64,000 nucleotides of DNA from NCBI GenBank assembly GCA_002238505.1, contig MPMM01000001.1:744001-808000 (forward strand), read 5' to 3'. This stretch comes from SAR202 cluster bacterium bin22 (GTDB lineage: Bacteria > Chloroflexota > Dehalococcoidia > Lucifugimonadales > UBA3495). The position numbers and the translations under genes are program-made. This document shows, in pieces, positions 28,777-38,127 of the stretch. The notes beneath the pieces were generated by a model, which did no database searches, was not told the origin of the DNA, and was given only the letters and a program-made list of their open reading frames with translations. Position 1 is the stretch's first letter. Each line of letters starts with the position of its first letter.

Positions 28777-28838
28777 TATGCCCCTCAAAGCCGATAGTGA
28801 AAAACTGCACAATCTATGGCAATCGCTCTTTCGATTAA

Positions 28839-29002
28839 GACTATGGGTGGCAGACATCTGCAAGGCATGAGTCATGTCGCCCTGAGCTTGCCGAAGGGCC
28901 TCAAATCCTGCCCAACTACCCAGTAGCAGGTCCGAAGACTGGTTTGCGAGATGGTGTTTGCATTCTTCAATCCTTCCGCCCCCACAATTTCCCTATAGCG
29001 CT
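28839..29002 (+). repeat. Dispersed 164-bp repeat, copy 1
   Basis: This stretch aligns end to end with 38193-38356 at the same 164-base length: GACTAT..GT.GCAGACATCTG at the left end, the core GCCCTGAGCTTGCCGAAGGG near 28880, and CCCTATAGCGC at the right end. The core recurs at least six more times in the window. It lies in the gap between divergent nuoA and the alpha/beta hydrolase. Confidence 0.75.
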
Positions 29003-29161
29003 AATACTCCGTTGCACAATCCAGATAATGGGCATTCACCCACATGCCCACACCCAGTTGTGGCTAACATCCGGCCCTGCCGTTAGAATATTCCCCGTCA
29101 ATATCTCGCCAAACCGAATCTCATAGTCGTACCCTTGACGACCTCTTTCCCTCGGAATTAT

Positions 29162-30016
29162 ATGGAATACGCCAGCAGGTACATCAGCGCCAACCGTATC
29201 TATCACCGCTTTCTGGAGTGGGGAGACACTGGGAAACCTCCCGTCATCATGATGCACGCCACGGGGCTTTCCGCCCACTCCTGGCTTCCCATCGCTGAAG
29301 GGCTGGCTACCGGTTATCATGTCCTGGCCCTGGACCAGAGGGGCCACGGCGATACAGACCTGTCAGACGTCGGATACAGTTTTGAACTGGTGGGGCAGGA
29401 CCTGGCCGCGGTAATCAAAGCCCTGGAACTGCCTTCCGTAAGGATCGTGGGCCATTCATCTGGCGGCCTGGCAACCCTGATTGCGGCCCACCTGACTCCT
29501 GGCAAAATTACCCAGGCCTGCCTTGTGGAGACCCGGGTGGGTGAAAGGCCGGCCAATGCGCCGCCTGGCGAACTCCAGGACCGGGCCCGCCGCACCCGTC
29601 AAAAGCGGATGGTGTGGGAAAGCCGGGAGGCCATGCAGGGCGCCTACCGCCAGCGCGCGGCATTCAAGGACTGGGATCTACGGGCGTATCAGGCCTTTAC
29701 TGAAGGCGGCTCCAGACTGCTGTCCGACGGGCGCGCTGAATTGAAGTGTCCTCCCGAAGTTGAGGCCCTCTTCTACGAAAAACGGGAGTCGCTCCAGGTT
29801 ACCCCCTTCTTTCGCGGACTTACCGGTCGGTTCCTGCTTCTTCTGGGCAGCTACCCCGAAGCCCAGACCCCGTCCGACACGGGCGTCCAACGTTTCCTCA
29901 GTGAAGTTGACTACTCCGAGGCAAAACCCATGGGCATGGGGTCCCACTTCCTGCCCATGGAACATCCAGCGGAAGTGCTGCGCGAGATTAAAGCTTTCTT
30001 CGACAGTGAGGACTGA
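29162..30016 (+). CDS. Alpha/beta hydrolase
   Basis: A cytoplasmic alpha/beta hydrolase of about 284 residues. The oxyanion region is VIMMHATGLSAHSW, the strand-loop LALDQRGHGDTDLS follows, and the nucleophile elbow is VGHSSGG. The catalytic histidine is probably in MGSHFLPMEHP. Substrate unknown. The frame opens at a TTG (29135); I prefer the ATG at 29162, though neither start has a clear binding site. It is coupled to the CoA-transferase gene, which begins 2 bases after its stop, so the pair may process an ester or thioester intermediate (inference). Confidence 0.85.
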   Translation: MEYASRYISANRIYHRFLEWGDTGKPPVIMMHATGLSAHSWLPIAEGLATGYHVLALDQRGHGDTDLSDVGYSFELVGQDLAAVIKALELPSVRIVGHSSGGLATLIAAHLTPGKITQACLVETRVGERPANAPPGELQDRARRTRQKRMVWESREAMQGAYRQRAAFKDWDLRAYQAFTEGGSRLLSDGRAELKCPPEVEALFYEKRESLQVTPFFRGLTGRFLLLLGSYPEAQTPSDTGVQRFLSEVDYSEAKPMGMGSHFLPMEHPAEVLREIKAFFDSED

Positions 30017-30017
30017 A

Positions 30018-31292
30018 TTGCCATCAGAAGACCCGGCGCCGGTTAACGGTTCGCCATCTGGCGATAAGACAGCATTTGGCCCCCTGCAGGGCCTCAAGGT
30101 GCTGGATCTATCGATAATTGTGGCCGGGGGGACGGCCAGCAGCCTGCTGGCCGACTTTGGCGCGGACGTTGTGAAGGTTGAACGCCCCGGCGGCGGTGAT
30201 CCCCTGCGTAACTGGGGCCCCTTCGTCAATGGCGTTTCCCTTTGGTGGAAAGTTCATTCCCGCAACAAGCGTTCCCTTACCCTCGACCTGGGGCAACCCG
30301 ATGGACAGGCCCTCCTCCTCGAATTGGCCGCCCAGGCGGACATGCTCATTGAAGGGTTCCGGCCAGGCACCCTGGAGCGCTGGAACATCGGCCCCGACCA
30401 ACTGCACCAGGCCAACCCCTGCCTGGTAATTCTCCGCTATTCCGGCTTCGGTCAAACCGGCCCTTATAAGGACAGACCTGGCTTTGGTACCATTGCCGAG
30501 TGCATGAGCGGCTACATTGCCATGACCGGTTTCCCCGAAACCCCGCCGGTCTTGCCGCCCATACCCCTGGCCGACGAGATTGCCGGTGTTTTCGGCGCTA
30601 TGGCCGGAATGATGGCCCTCTACCGCCGCCAGACCCTCTCCAATTCCCCCGATACAACAGGGACGGACAGGACCGGGCAGGTCGTTGACCTGAGCCTCTT
30701 CGAACCCCTTTTCCGTTTGTGCATCCCCCACATCCCGATGTATGACCTCCTGGGCATCGTGCGCGAACGGGTTGGCAACGACTTCCCCGACGCCGCGCCC
30801 CGAAGCCTCTACCAGACCGAAGACCAGCGCTGGCTCGGCCTGTCAGCCACCTCCCAAAGCACCTGGGAGGCCCTTGCCCGGGCCATGGGTCTGGACGACA
30901 CCCTCTCCGATCCCAAGTTTGAGAACAACGGGTCCCGCCTGGAGAACAAGGATGCGCTCAATGTTATTCTGCAGCAATGGCTGGGCAGTCGGTCTCAGGA
31001 CGAGATCCTCCAGATGCTGGTCCCCGCCGGCGGAGTCGTTGGTCCGGTGTATGACAGCGCCCAGATTGTGAACGACCCCCATTACCTGGATCGAGAGGAC
31101 ATCGTGCAGGTGGACGACCCGGAGATAGGCCAGACAGTCATGCCTGGCGTAATTCCCAAGTTCAGCGACACCCCAGGCGCCATCGAACACGCCGGCCCGG
31201 TCCTGGGTGAACATAATGAGCAAGTGCTGGGCTCATGGCTGGGCTATGACCCTCAACAGGTGGCGGACCTGGCCAATAAAGGCACCATCTGA
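30018..31292 (+). CDS. Family III CoA-transferase (CaiB/BaiF type)
   Basis: A 424-residue CoA-transferase that moves CoA between organic acids. The N-terminus GPLQGLKVLDLSIIVAGGTA and the segment FGADVVKVERPGGGDPLRNW are characteristic, with RYSGFGQTGPYKDRPGFGTI and GQVVDLSLFEPLF further on. The TTG start at 30018 is chosen because GAGG lies 6 bases upstream and it directly follows the previous stop; the open frame from 29760 is a shadow of that gene. Such enzymes are strongly expanded in some Dehalococcoidia and other degraders of organic acids. Confidence 0.9.
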   Translation: MPSEDPAPVNGSPSGDKTAFGPLQGLKVLDLSIIVAGGTASSLLADFGADVVKVERPGGGDPLRNWGPFVNGVSLWWKVHSRNKRSLTLDLGQPDGQALLLELAAQADMLIEGFRPGTLERWNIGPDQLHQANPCLVILRYSGFGQTGPYKDRPGFGTIAECMSGYIAMTGFPETPPVLPPIPLADEIAGVFGAMAGMMALYRRQTLSNSPDTTGTDRTGQVVDLSLFEPLFRLCIPHIPMYDLLGIVRERVGNDFPDAAPRSLYQTEDQRWLGLSATSQSTWEALARAMGLDDTLSDPKFENNGSRLENKDALNVILQQWLGSRSQDEILQMLVPAGGVVGPVYDSAQIVNDPHYLDREDIVQVDDPEIGQTVMPGVIPKFSDTPGAIEHAGPVLGEHNEQVLGSWLGYDPQQVADLANKGTI

Positions 31293-31384
31293 CCGTCCCA
31301 TCGAGCCTTTGTGCGGACCAACTCTCTAACTGCCACCGCCCATAACATGACATCCCAGTCACTCCCATCCCGTGAGGTTGACCA

Positions 31385-31999
31385 TTGAACGGCCGAAAGA
31401 AACTGCTTGTTGCAACCCATAACCAGGGAAAAGTCAGGGAATATGCTGCACTGCTCAGCGGGTTGCCCGTGGACCTGCTGTCCCTGGATGACCTTGGCAT
31501 CACCCACGACGTCGAGGAAACGGGTACTACCTTCCGCGAAAACGCCTGGCTCAAGGCTCATACCTATTCCCGGCTGGGCGAAATGCTCACCCTTTCCGAT
31601 GACTCCGGCCTTGAAGTCGATGCCTTGGGTGGCGAACCCGGTGTACACTCCGCTCGATACGGGGGCGACGCCTGCCATAGCGACGAGGAACGCGTGGATT
31701 TGCTCCTTTCCAATCTGCAGGGTGTGCCCTGGGAGCGACGGACCTCCCGGTTCCTTTGCTTTATCGCCATCTGCGATCCCGGTGGCGTCGAAGTGTCTGT
31801 GGTAGGTTCCGTAGCCGGGATGATACAATACCAACCGGAAGGAAACTTGGGATTCGGCTATGATCCGGTCTTTTATTTGCCAACTTTCGGTCGCACAATT
31901 GCCCAGATTCCGTTGGCTGAAAAGAACCTGATCAGCCATCGTGGCGACGCTGTCCATCGGGCGGCAATAGCCTTGGGACGCCTGGTAGGCGGAAGTTAA
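31385..31999 (+). CDS. rdgB: Non-canonical purine NTP pyrophosphatase, RdgB/HAM1 family
   Basis: A 204-residue house-cleaning enzyme that hydrolyses dITP, ITP and XTP to monophosphates. KKLLVATHNQGKVREYAALL, ETGTTFRENAWLKA, LSDDSGLEVDALGGEPGVHS and FGYDPVFYLP are the family motifs in the right order. The TTG start has GAGG about 8 bases upstream. moaA follows after 45 bases. Confidence 0.93.
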   Translation: MNGRKKLLVATHNQGKVREYAALLSGLPVDLLSLDDLGITHDVEETGTTFRENAWLKAHTYSRLGEMLTLSDDSGLEVDALGGEPGVHSARYGGDACHSDEERVDLLLSNLQGVPWERRTSRFLCFIAICDPGGVEVSVVGSVAGMIQYQPEGNLGFGYDPVFYLPTFGRTIAQIPLAEKNLISHRGDAVHRAAIALGRLVGGS

Positions 32000-32044
32000 C
32001 CTTCCCTGCTCTCTTATCCAGATCTTTTTTGCGGCTTTTGCGTT

Positions 32045-33061
32045 TTGACTATCCAGGATTCGTTTGGACGTCCCCTCAGGGACCTGAGGATATCCGTAAC
32101 TGACAGGTGCAATTTCCGTTGCACCTACTGCATGCCGGCCGAGATTTTCGGAGAGTCCTACCAGTTCCTGCCCAAGGAAGAGGTCCTCACCTTCGAAGAA
32201 ATTACTCGCCTTGCCCGCGTTTTTGTCGGACTGGGCGTCAATAAGCTCCGCATAACCGGTGGCGAACCTCTCTTGCGCACTGAACTGCCTCAGCTTGTTG
32301 CCATGCTTTACTCCATTGACCCTTCGGTTGACTTGACCCTCACCACCAACGCATACCTGTTGCCCCAGCAGGCTCAAGCGCTCAAGGACGCGGGCCTCAA
32401 GCGCATCACCGTCAGCCTGGACACCATCGATGACCAGATTTTCCGGGAAATGAACGGCCGGGGCTTCCCGGTTCAGCGCGTCCTAGACGGCATCGACAGC
32501 GCCGTCCAGGTTGGCCTGTCCCCCGTCAAGATAAACGCGGTAGTCCAAAAGGGAGTCAACGACCATACCGTCGTGGACCTCGCCCGGTACTTCAAGGGCA
32601 CCGGCCACATCGTCCGCTTCATCGAGTACATGGACGTTGGCAACCGCAATGGCTGGAAGTGGGACCACGTCGTTTCCGCCGCCGATATTGTCAAGCAAAT
32701 CGACGCCGAGCTGCCCCTCGAGCCGGTGGAAAGCAACTATCATGGCGAGGTGGCCAACCGGTACCGCTACCAGGATGGCGACGGCGAAATCGGTGTCATT
32801 GCCTCGGTGACCATGCCCTTCTGCGGTGACTGCACCAGGGCCCGCCTTTCCACCGACGGCAAAATCTATACCTGCCTCTTCGCCTCCGATGGGATGGACC
32901 TGCGCGACTTCCTTCGCGCCGGGGCCTCCGACGATGAACTGATAGAACGGGTAGCGGGAATCTGGAATCGCCGTTCCGACCGCTACTCAGAGGAACGCAC
33001 CGAACTGGCCCCCGTACAGAACGGCCGCCAAAAGGTGGAGATGTACCATATTGGCGGCTAG
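32045..33061 (+). CDS. moaA: GTP 3',8-cyclase MoaA, molybdopterin synthesis
   Basis: A 338-residue radical SAM enzyme that starts molybdenum cofactor synthesis from GTP. RISVTDRCNFRCTYCMP carries the SAM cluster; LRITGGEPLLR follows. The second cluster is at CGDCTRARLSTDGKIYTC, and the C-terminal double glycine (HIGG) needed for activity is intact. The TTG start lacks a clear binding site but matches homologues. moaC lies 510 bases downstream on the same strand. Confidence 0.95.
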   Translation: MTIQDSFGRPLRDLRISVTDRCNFRCTYCMPAEIFGESYQFLPKEEVLTFEEITRLARVFVGLGVNKLRITGGEPLLRTELPQLVAMLYSIDPSVDLTLTTNAYLLPQQAQALKDAGLKRITVSLDTIDDQIFREMNGRGFPVQRVLDGIDSAVQVGLSPVKINAVVQKGVNDHTVVDLARYFKGTGHIVRFIEYMDVGNRNGWKWDHVVSAADIVKQIDAELPLEPVESNYHGEVANRYRYQDGDGEIGVIASVTMPFCGDCTRARLSTDGKIYTCLFASDGMDLRDFLRAGASDDELIERVAGIWNRRSDRYSEERTELAPVQNGRQKVEMYHIGG

Positions 33062-33178
33062 CGGGTCAGGTGGCTGGTGGGCAGTGGTTAGGTTGTTCTT
33101 GCCCCGGCTACTCTAGTTCCGACAGGGAATAGGCAAATCAGGATTCTCAATTCATCCAGCTAGTCCGGAGGAAACAGG

Positions 33179-33481
33179 ATGATTCAGGACCGAGATGTGC
33201 AAAGCTTGTGGGATGCGGTTGAGGAGATCCGGAAAAAGATCGAGGCCATGGAAGGTACAGAGGCCATGGAAAGTACAGAGGCCGTGGGAGGGGCAGAGGC
33301 CGGAGGCGATGTGGAATTCGCCTTTGTCGCCAGCGCCACCTCAAACCGGAAGACCTTTCACCTTCGTGGCTGCAAGTTTACCCACGGGTTCATGAAGGCA
33401 TCCAATGGATTCCGGGCTTACCGAACCCACGCTGAGGCGGTCGAGGACGGCCGCGTACCCTGCAAGACTTGCGGCGCCTGA
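33179..33481 (+). CDS. Small protein with Ada-like zinc-binding domain
   Basis: A 100-residue protein between moaA and moaC. The N-terminal part is a helix followed by an acidic low-complexity stretch (MEGTEAMESTEAVGGAEAGG) encoded by imperfect 15-base DNA repeats at about 33247-33305. The C-terminal half, FVASATSNRKTFHLRGC through VPCKTCG, has the H-x3-C ... PC-x2-C pattern seen in Ada-like metal-binding modules attached to nucleases and other proteins. GGAGG lies 7 bases before the ATG. Function unknown. Confidence 0.75.
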   Translation: MIQDRDVQSLWDAVEEIRKKIEAMEGTEAMESTEAVGGAEAGGDVEFAFVASATSNRKTFHLRGCKFTHGFMKASNGFRAYRTHAEAVEDGRVPCKTCGA

Positions 33482-33571
33482 TCCCCGTTGCCCTTTTCAG
33501 AACGCCGCTGGTATCTTGGCCGGCCTGATGCAACGCCCTGAAGCAACAAAGCAGCCCCAGGAGTAATTCCC

Positions 33572-34090
33572 ATGCCCGAATCCAGCCGTCAACCCGTAAC
33601 TCCCGTTTCCGACGCCCTCACCCATCTGGATGACCAGGGGCGGGCCAAAATGGTTGACGTTGGGTGGAAGCCGGTAACCGACCGGGAGGCGATTGCTCGC
33701 GGCTCAGTGCGCATGCTCCCTGAAACGCTGCGCCTGATTATCGAAGGCCAAGTCAAAAAGGGTGACGTCTTCACCATCGCCCAGCTTGCCGGCATAATGG
33801 GCGCCAAGCGTACCTCTGAACTCATCCCCCTGTGCCACCCGCTGCCCCTCAACAAGGTTGACGTGGAACTCGAGGCCGACGAGGCCAACAGCAGCGTCAA
33901 CATCACCGCCACCGCCACCACCTCGGGCAAAACGGGCGTAGAAATGGAAGCCCTGACCGCCGTTTCCGTTGCCGCGCTGTCCATCTACGACATGTGCAAG
34001 GCAGTCGATCGGGGCATGCAGATTGGGTCCATCCGGCTGGTCAGCAAGCGCGGGGGCCAGAGCGGCGACATCACCCTGGAGCAGGTCTAG
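33572..34090 (+). CDS. moaC: Cyclic pyranopterin monophosphate synthase MoaC
   Basis: A 172-residue enzyme acting after MoaA. Features are [40 protein letters not shown] and [20 protein letters not shown] followed by [13 protein letters not shown] precedes the ATG. The rest of the pathway (MoaD, MoaE, MoeA) is not in the window. Confidence 0.95.
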   Translation: MPESSRQPVTPVSDALTHLDDQGRAKMVDVGWKPVTDREAIARGSVRMLPETLRLIIEGQVKKGDVFTIAQLAGIMGAKRTSELIPLCHPLPLNKVDVELEADEANSSVNITATATTSGKTGVEMEALTAVSVAALSIYDMCKAVDRGMQIGSIRLVSKRGGQSGDITLEQV

Positions 34091-34095
34091 GTCAC

Positions 34096-34476
34096 TTATC
34101 CGCCTCTCCTCCGCAGTTCCCCCGTCAGCATGTCTATTGCCGCGCTGGCGTAAACAACGTACTCCAACGGGCTCAGTTTCAGCGGCTGAAACTCCTCCAC
34201 CTGGTCTGCTTCGGCCATCCCCGCAATGCCCGAAATCGCCGTAATTTCCAGGCTGCACAGCCGCCCTTCCGGGTCAACAACCACGCAACCCAGGTCGCGC
34301 TCTGAAGAAAACCCCGGCTCCACTTCTACGGCTTGCAACGAGGTCATCCCCAGAAAGGATGGAAACGGCCTGAGCCGGCGCGCCACCTGCTCAAGGATCT
34401 CCTGCAGCTGCAGGGCCGTCTCCGCCAGCAGCGCCGAAACCCTTTCCTCAACTTCGCCATTCTCAATTTGGGCCAT
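34096..34476 (-). CDS. Hypothetical protein
   Basis: A protein of about 126 residues that I do not recognise. It begins with an acidic amphipathic helix (MAQIENGEVEERVSALLAET), has a central stretch including LGCVVVDPEGRLCSLEITAI, and ends in a helix SPLEYVVYASAAIDMLTGEL. No membrane segment or signal. Its stop faces the moaC stop 5 bases away. The start is uncertain because an open frame continues to 34611, and the binding site is weak. Confidence 0.5.
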   Translation of the reverse strand: MAQIENGEVEERVSALLAETALQLQEILEQVARRLRPFPSFLGMTSLQAVEVEPGFSSERDLGCVVVDPEGRLCSLEITAISGIAGMAEADQVEEFQPLKLSPLEYVVYASAAIDMLTGELRRRGG

Positions 34477-34808
34477 AAAGATTCCCGCCCGCCACCAGTT
34501 TGTTAGTTTAGGGGTAGGGTTGCCCGCCGATAGAAGCGCCACCCGCAGAGATAGCTCGCAAACTGTCCCTGCACCTGTCCCGCCATCCGTTCCGCCACCA
34601 ACTTGCCTCAATTTATAGCGCAGTCCGCGCGAGCAAGACCTATCAATAATTCGTGTGAATCCACCTGCCCACCATTTGACCGGGGCTCTTACCCCTCTGC
34701 TTGGAGCCTGTTTAACGGCCGGCAGAAATGGCTCGACAGCCTCATCTCATATGGTCTCCGAGAGCGGCCCCTCAACAATATAAGGCGCTCCCTGTGTCGC
34801 GATGGCAA

Positions 34809-34838
34809 TTGACACGCTTCCCGTTACGCCTTTAATAT
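34809..34838 (+). promoter_or_regulatory. Promoter of tRNA-Met
   Basis: A consensus TTGACA (34809-34814), an 18-base spacer and TAATAT (34833-34838), placed about 47 bases before the tRNA. Confidence 0.75.
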
Positions 34839-34885
34839 TATTGACCCAGGCAACACTTGGCGGCTGGTCGGTGTGCCTGCTCGGT

Positions 34886-34960
34886 GGCGACGTAGCTCAG
34901 TGGCAGAGCGGGCGCTTCATAAGCGCTAGGTCGTTGGTTCGAATCCATCCGTCGCCACCA
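34886..34960 (+). tRNA. tRNA-Met (anticodon CAU), elongator type
   Basis: A 75-base cloverleaf with the acceptor stem GGCGACG/CGTCGCC, a D arm, an anticodon loop TTCATAA giving CAU, T loop TTCGAAT and an encoded CCA. Base pair 1-72 is G-C, so it is not an initiator. The acceptor and D stems resemble elongator tRNA-Met; a lysidine-modified tRNA-Ile2 cannot be fully excluded. The T stem (GTTGG/CCATC) has one T-T mismatch. Confidence 0.9.
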
Positions 34961-35049
34961 ACCGCCCCAGTCGATTATACCTTCCTTTTCCCTGCCAACA
35001 TCCTTCCGCCACCGGCCGCGTTTCTTACCCCAAATCGTGGAGGGCCGCT

Positions 35050-35388
35050 ATGCCTCCCTTCCTCGTTCCCGGCCTTGGCAAAGAGGAAGCCAGCAATATC
35101 TGCATGAACCACTGCCGTGCCATGTGCTGCCGTGGCCCATTGCTGCTTGAACTGGCGTCAGAAGAGGTGGATAGCTTTCTCGCCAATGGAGAAAGACTTC
35201 ATGTGGAAGTGCGGCTAAATCGGGGAATGAACGAAGCGGCCTGGCTGAAGTTTGCCGATCACGAGGGGGAACGCTGTCCGATGCTGGATCCCGACTCTTT
35301 CGCCTGCCGCATCTACGAGGACAGACCGGCGCGCTGCCGGGAGTTTCCCGTTCGGAAGACGCCGGGGTGTGCCATATCAGGCGGCTGA
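35050..35388 (+). CDS. YkgJ-family cysteine cluster protein
   Basis: A 112-residue protein with the YkgJ/UPF0153 cysteine pattern: CMNHCRAMCCRG at residues 18-29, then GERCPMLD, ACRIYEDRPARCREFP. These proteins probably bind zinc or an Fe-S cluster; their function is not established. GGAGG stands just upstream of the ATG. It follows the tRNA by 90 bases and may be a separate unit. Confidence 0.82.
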   Translation: MPPFLVPGLGKEEASNICMNHCRAMCCRGPLLLELASEEVDSFLANGERLHVEVRLNRGMNEAAWLKFADHEGERCPMLDPDSFACRIYEDRPARCREFPVRKTPGCAISGG

Positions 35389-35439
35389 CGGAAGGCGAGA
35401 AAAACGCAGGCCCAGGCCATCAAGCCGCGAGCCCGCGTA

Positions 35440-36342
35440 TTACTCCTCGTTTTCCATCTGCTGGCCCAGTTCGTCGAGGAACCTTTCTATCTCCGGCGAA
35501 AGGTTGACATCAGTAGGAGCCCCGTTGCTGGCAGCTTCCTCCTCATCCTGCTGGGCGTCGTAGTACGCTTCCATCTGCTGGATGAGAGATTTCAACTCCG
35601 AATTTCGTTCCACCGCTGAACTCAGTTCCCGATACTGCCTCTGGCCCCTTCTCACCGGCGCCAGGTCCGATGGAATGTTGGGATATACGGAACTCAGGCA
35701 CTCAATCATACGGGAAGTGCCCGTAAAATCCTCTTCCAGCTGCAGGTATTGGGGCAGATGGACCATAAAATTTATGGTCTCAATGCCCAAGCGGTCGATG
35801 CCCTCCGACACCAGGTTCATTATGGTCGTCGGTCCCTGGTAATTGCTGCTTCGCAACTTCAGATTGGGAACGGCCTTGTTCTGGGGGACCTCGCCCAGCG
35901 ACCCTGTAACCAGCAATGGCCGGGTATGCGGGACCGCATCGTACATGGCGCCCAGGCGGCAGTACCGCTTCACCCCGAAATACTCCACAACTTCAAGAAT
36001 CGAATCGGTGTAGTCCTCGCTGCCCGCATGGGGTTCCATCATGTGGAGAAAAAGGTAGTCCGGGCCGTCGTCAGAGGTGGCGTAGCGAAGGTTGCTGTTG
36101 GGAATGGTTACCCTGCGTTCCCCCTGCACCAGCCGAATGTTGGGCCGATACCTGGTAAAGTCGAAGAAGTTCCCCGGACGCGACAGCTTGCCTAGATCCT
36201 TCGAACCCAGGTACCTTTCCAGCCGACTCAACGTCAGCGTACCTACGCTGCCCACGTCCACCCAGGGCCGAATCATTGCGAAAGCGTGCGGCTCCCGAAG
36301 CTCGGGGACCGGCTCTACTATTTCAAAAGCTCCGATTTTCAT
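35440..36342 (-). CDS. PAC2-family protein
   Basis: A 300-residue protein of the PAC2 (proteasome assembly chaperone 2) family: AFAMIRPWVDVGSVGTLTLS, the SNLRYATSDDGPDYLFLHMM region and GVKRYCRLGAMYDAVPHTRP followed by SNYQGPTTIMNLV. Actinobacterial and chloroflexal PAC2 proteins often occur without a clear partner. The C-terminal 70 residues are an acidic coiled segment. I start at MKIGAFEIVEP (36342); an open frame runs to 36408. Confidence 0.75.
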   Translation of the reverse strand: MKIGAFEIVEPVPELREPHAFAMIRPWVDVGSVGTLTLSRLERYLGSKDLGKLSRPGNFFDFTRYRPNIRLVQGERRVTIPNSNLRYATSDDGPDYLFLHMMEPHAGSEDYTDSILEVVEYFGVKRYCRLGAMYDAVPHTRPLLVTGSLGEVPQNKAVPNLKLRSSNYQGPTTIMNLVSEGIDRLGIETINFMVHLPQYLQLEEDFTGTSRMIECLSSVYPNIPSDLAPVRRGQRQYRELSSAVERNSELKSLIQQMEAYYDAQQDEEEAASNGAPTDVNLSPEIERFLDELGQQMENEE

Positions 36343-36424
36343 AGGGATATATTGCCAGAAATGACCTTTCAATTCAACCCGCCAGTTTTCTCCGGGAGCG
36401 CCTACCACTATCGACCAACCCCCG

Positions 36425-36600
36425 AGAACCGTTCACGGTCGGCCTCTCCAACCATCCCCCGCATCCCCCGAAGCCCGCTCCTAGTGAACCTATCCAACCA
36501 TCCTCCGCAATCGCCCGAAACCCGTTCGTAGTGAGCTTGTCGAACCATCCCGCGCAGTCCCCCAAAACCCTTCATAGTCGCCCCGGTCAATCAACCTGCC
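36425..36600. repeat. Degenerate tandem repeat, about 47 bp, four units
   Basis: Four diverged units with a period near 47 bases share the layout CCGTTC.TAGTGAGC..(T/G)TC.AACCATCC.CCGCA..CCCCCGAA. The third unit contains GTAGTGAGCTTGTCGAACCA, a relative of the interspersed GAGCTTGCCGAAGG core. Short open frames across it (36374-36590, minus) are by-products of the repeat. Confidence 0.55.
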
Positions 36601-36745
36601 TCGCCACCTCTGTCCCATCGACTGCTGCGCTATCCCTGGCAGCTTGAAGGTGCTTTCTTGCCCATAACCCGGTTCAGGCGTATTCTCTCAACAGATTCGG
36701 ACTCGCGCCGGCCTCCATCAGCTTCTACCTGAGGACGCTCCAACC

Positions 36746-38002
36746 TTGTCAACAGCTTCCCCATCCCGTCGCCGTCGTCCCGGCAGGTTCACGACACCCT
36801 TGGCGCGGATGGCTATGGCCCTGCGCTATCCCGACTTCCGTGTTCTGTGGCTTTCCACCGTTTCCAACCAATTGGGCTGGGGAATGCAGCAGGTCTTGCT
36901 GGGCTGGCTGGTGTTCGACATGACCGGAAGCGCCGGTATGGTGGGCGCCGTGTTTGCCGCCCGTTCTGCTCCCAACTTGATTGTCGGTCTCGTCGCCGGC
37001 TCCATCACAGACCGCTTCGACCGCCGTGCCATAATGCGCCTCTCCTGCGCTGCCATGCTGGTTCTCTCCATGCTGGCGTCCTGGCTCCTGTTTGCCGACG
37101 GGATGACTATCTGGCTGTTGTTGGGAACAACCTTCATGCTGGGAGCAGCCCAGGCCTTCTATATGACCTCCCGCCAGGTTTACGTGTACGACATTGTGGG
37201 AGGTCATCGCGCCATAAATGGCATAGCCCTGGTCTCCCTGGCCCAATGGGTGGGTGGGATAATCGGCTCGCTGCTGACGGGAGGCTTGATCGCCTTTCAG
37301 GGCCCCGCCGTGGCCTTTCTGGTCATGGGTCTCACCTATGGCGTGGGAATTGTCATAATGATCTGGCTCAGGCACGCCGGTTCATCCGCCCCCTTGTCCC
37401 GCGAGCCCATCCTGGAAAACCTGGTCAACTATTTCCGTGCTCTGAAAAGTAATCGTGCCATGCTCAGCCTGATTATCTCCACGGCCGGCGCGGAGGTTCT
37501 GGGTTTCTCTCACCAGGTAATGCTGCCCATTCTGGCCCGTGAAGTTCTGGGCGTGGGCGCCTTCGGGTTGGGCCTGCTCACGGCCTTTCGCTTCCTCGGC
37601 AGCGCCATTGGCGTCTTTACCGTCGCCGCCATGGAACGGGTCCGGCGCAAGGGCGTCCTCCTGCTTTGCATCATCGGCATGTTCGGCGTTGGTGAAATTC
37701 TGCTGGGACAGTCTCCCTTCTTCTGGGTGGCCGTCATCTGCGTGATGTTCATTAACCTGCTGGCCTCGGCCACCGACATCCTGCACCACACCTTGCTGCA
37801 ACTCAGCGTTTCCAATGAACAGCGGGGTCGCGCCATGGGTTCCTGGATCTTCGGTATCGGCATGGCTCCCCTGGGCCAACTGGAAGTAGGCTTCCTGGCC
37901 GGGGAAACCAACTCCAGGACCGCATTGCTGGTCAACGGGACCGCCCTGATCGTCCTTGCTGCCGTCATGGGCGCTCTCATGCCCCGTCTCCGCCGCCTCT
38001 AG
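36746..38002 (+). CDS. MFS transporter (EntS/MFS_3-like exporter)
   Basis: A 418-residue membrane protein with about 12 hydrophobic segments. SITDRFDRRAIMRLSCAAML is the loop 2-3 motif of major facilitators, and the layout (LGWGMQQVLLGWLVFDMTGS at the N-terminus) resembles the enterobactin-exporter/MFS_3 group. Substrate unknown. The start is TTG with GAGG about 11 bases upstream; MALRYPDFRVLW from an internal ATG is an alternative. It lies between two repeat-bearing gaps and appears monocistronic. Confidence 0.85.
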   Translation: MSTASPSRRRRPGRFTTPLARMAMALRYPDFRVLWLSTVSNQLGWGMQQVLLGWLVFDMTGSAGMVGAVFAARSAPNLIVGLVAGSITDRFDRRAIMRLSCAAMLVLSMLASWLLFADGMTIWLLLGTTFMLGAAQAFYMTSRQVYVYDIVGGHRAINGIALVSLAQWVGGIIGSLLTGGLIAFQGPAVAFLVMGLTYGVGIVIMIWLRHAGSSAPLSREPILENLVNYFRALKSNRAMLSLIISTAGAEVLGFSHQVMLPILAREVLGVGAFGLGLLTAFRFLGSAIGVFTVAAMERVRRKGVLLLCIIGMFGVGEILLGQSPFFWVAVICVMFINLLASATDILHHTLLQLSVSNEQRGRAMGSWIFGIGMAPLGQLEVGFLAGETNSRTALLVNGTALIVLAAVMGALMPRLRRL

Positions 38003-38127
38003 CCCACAAGACTCACTCCAGTAGTCCCTCGTTAACGTCATCAGTCCGTGCCTGTGACCCCCTTCAAGCCTTTCGTGGTAAGTTTGCTTAAACCAACCGT
38101 GGTGGGGCTGAAATGTTGACACTAACC

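Noticed and set aside
34886-34960. Initiator tRNA-fMet
   Set aside because: Pair 1-72 is G-C and the anticodon stem lacks the three G-C pairs of initiators.
36374-36590. Short repetitive minus-strand frames (repeats of FTRSGLRGMRGM)
   Set aside because: They arise from translation of the 47-bp DNA repeat.
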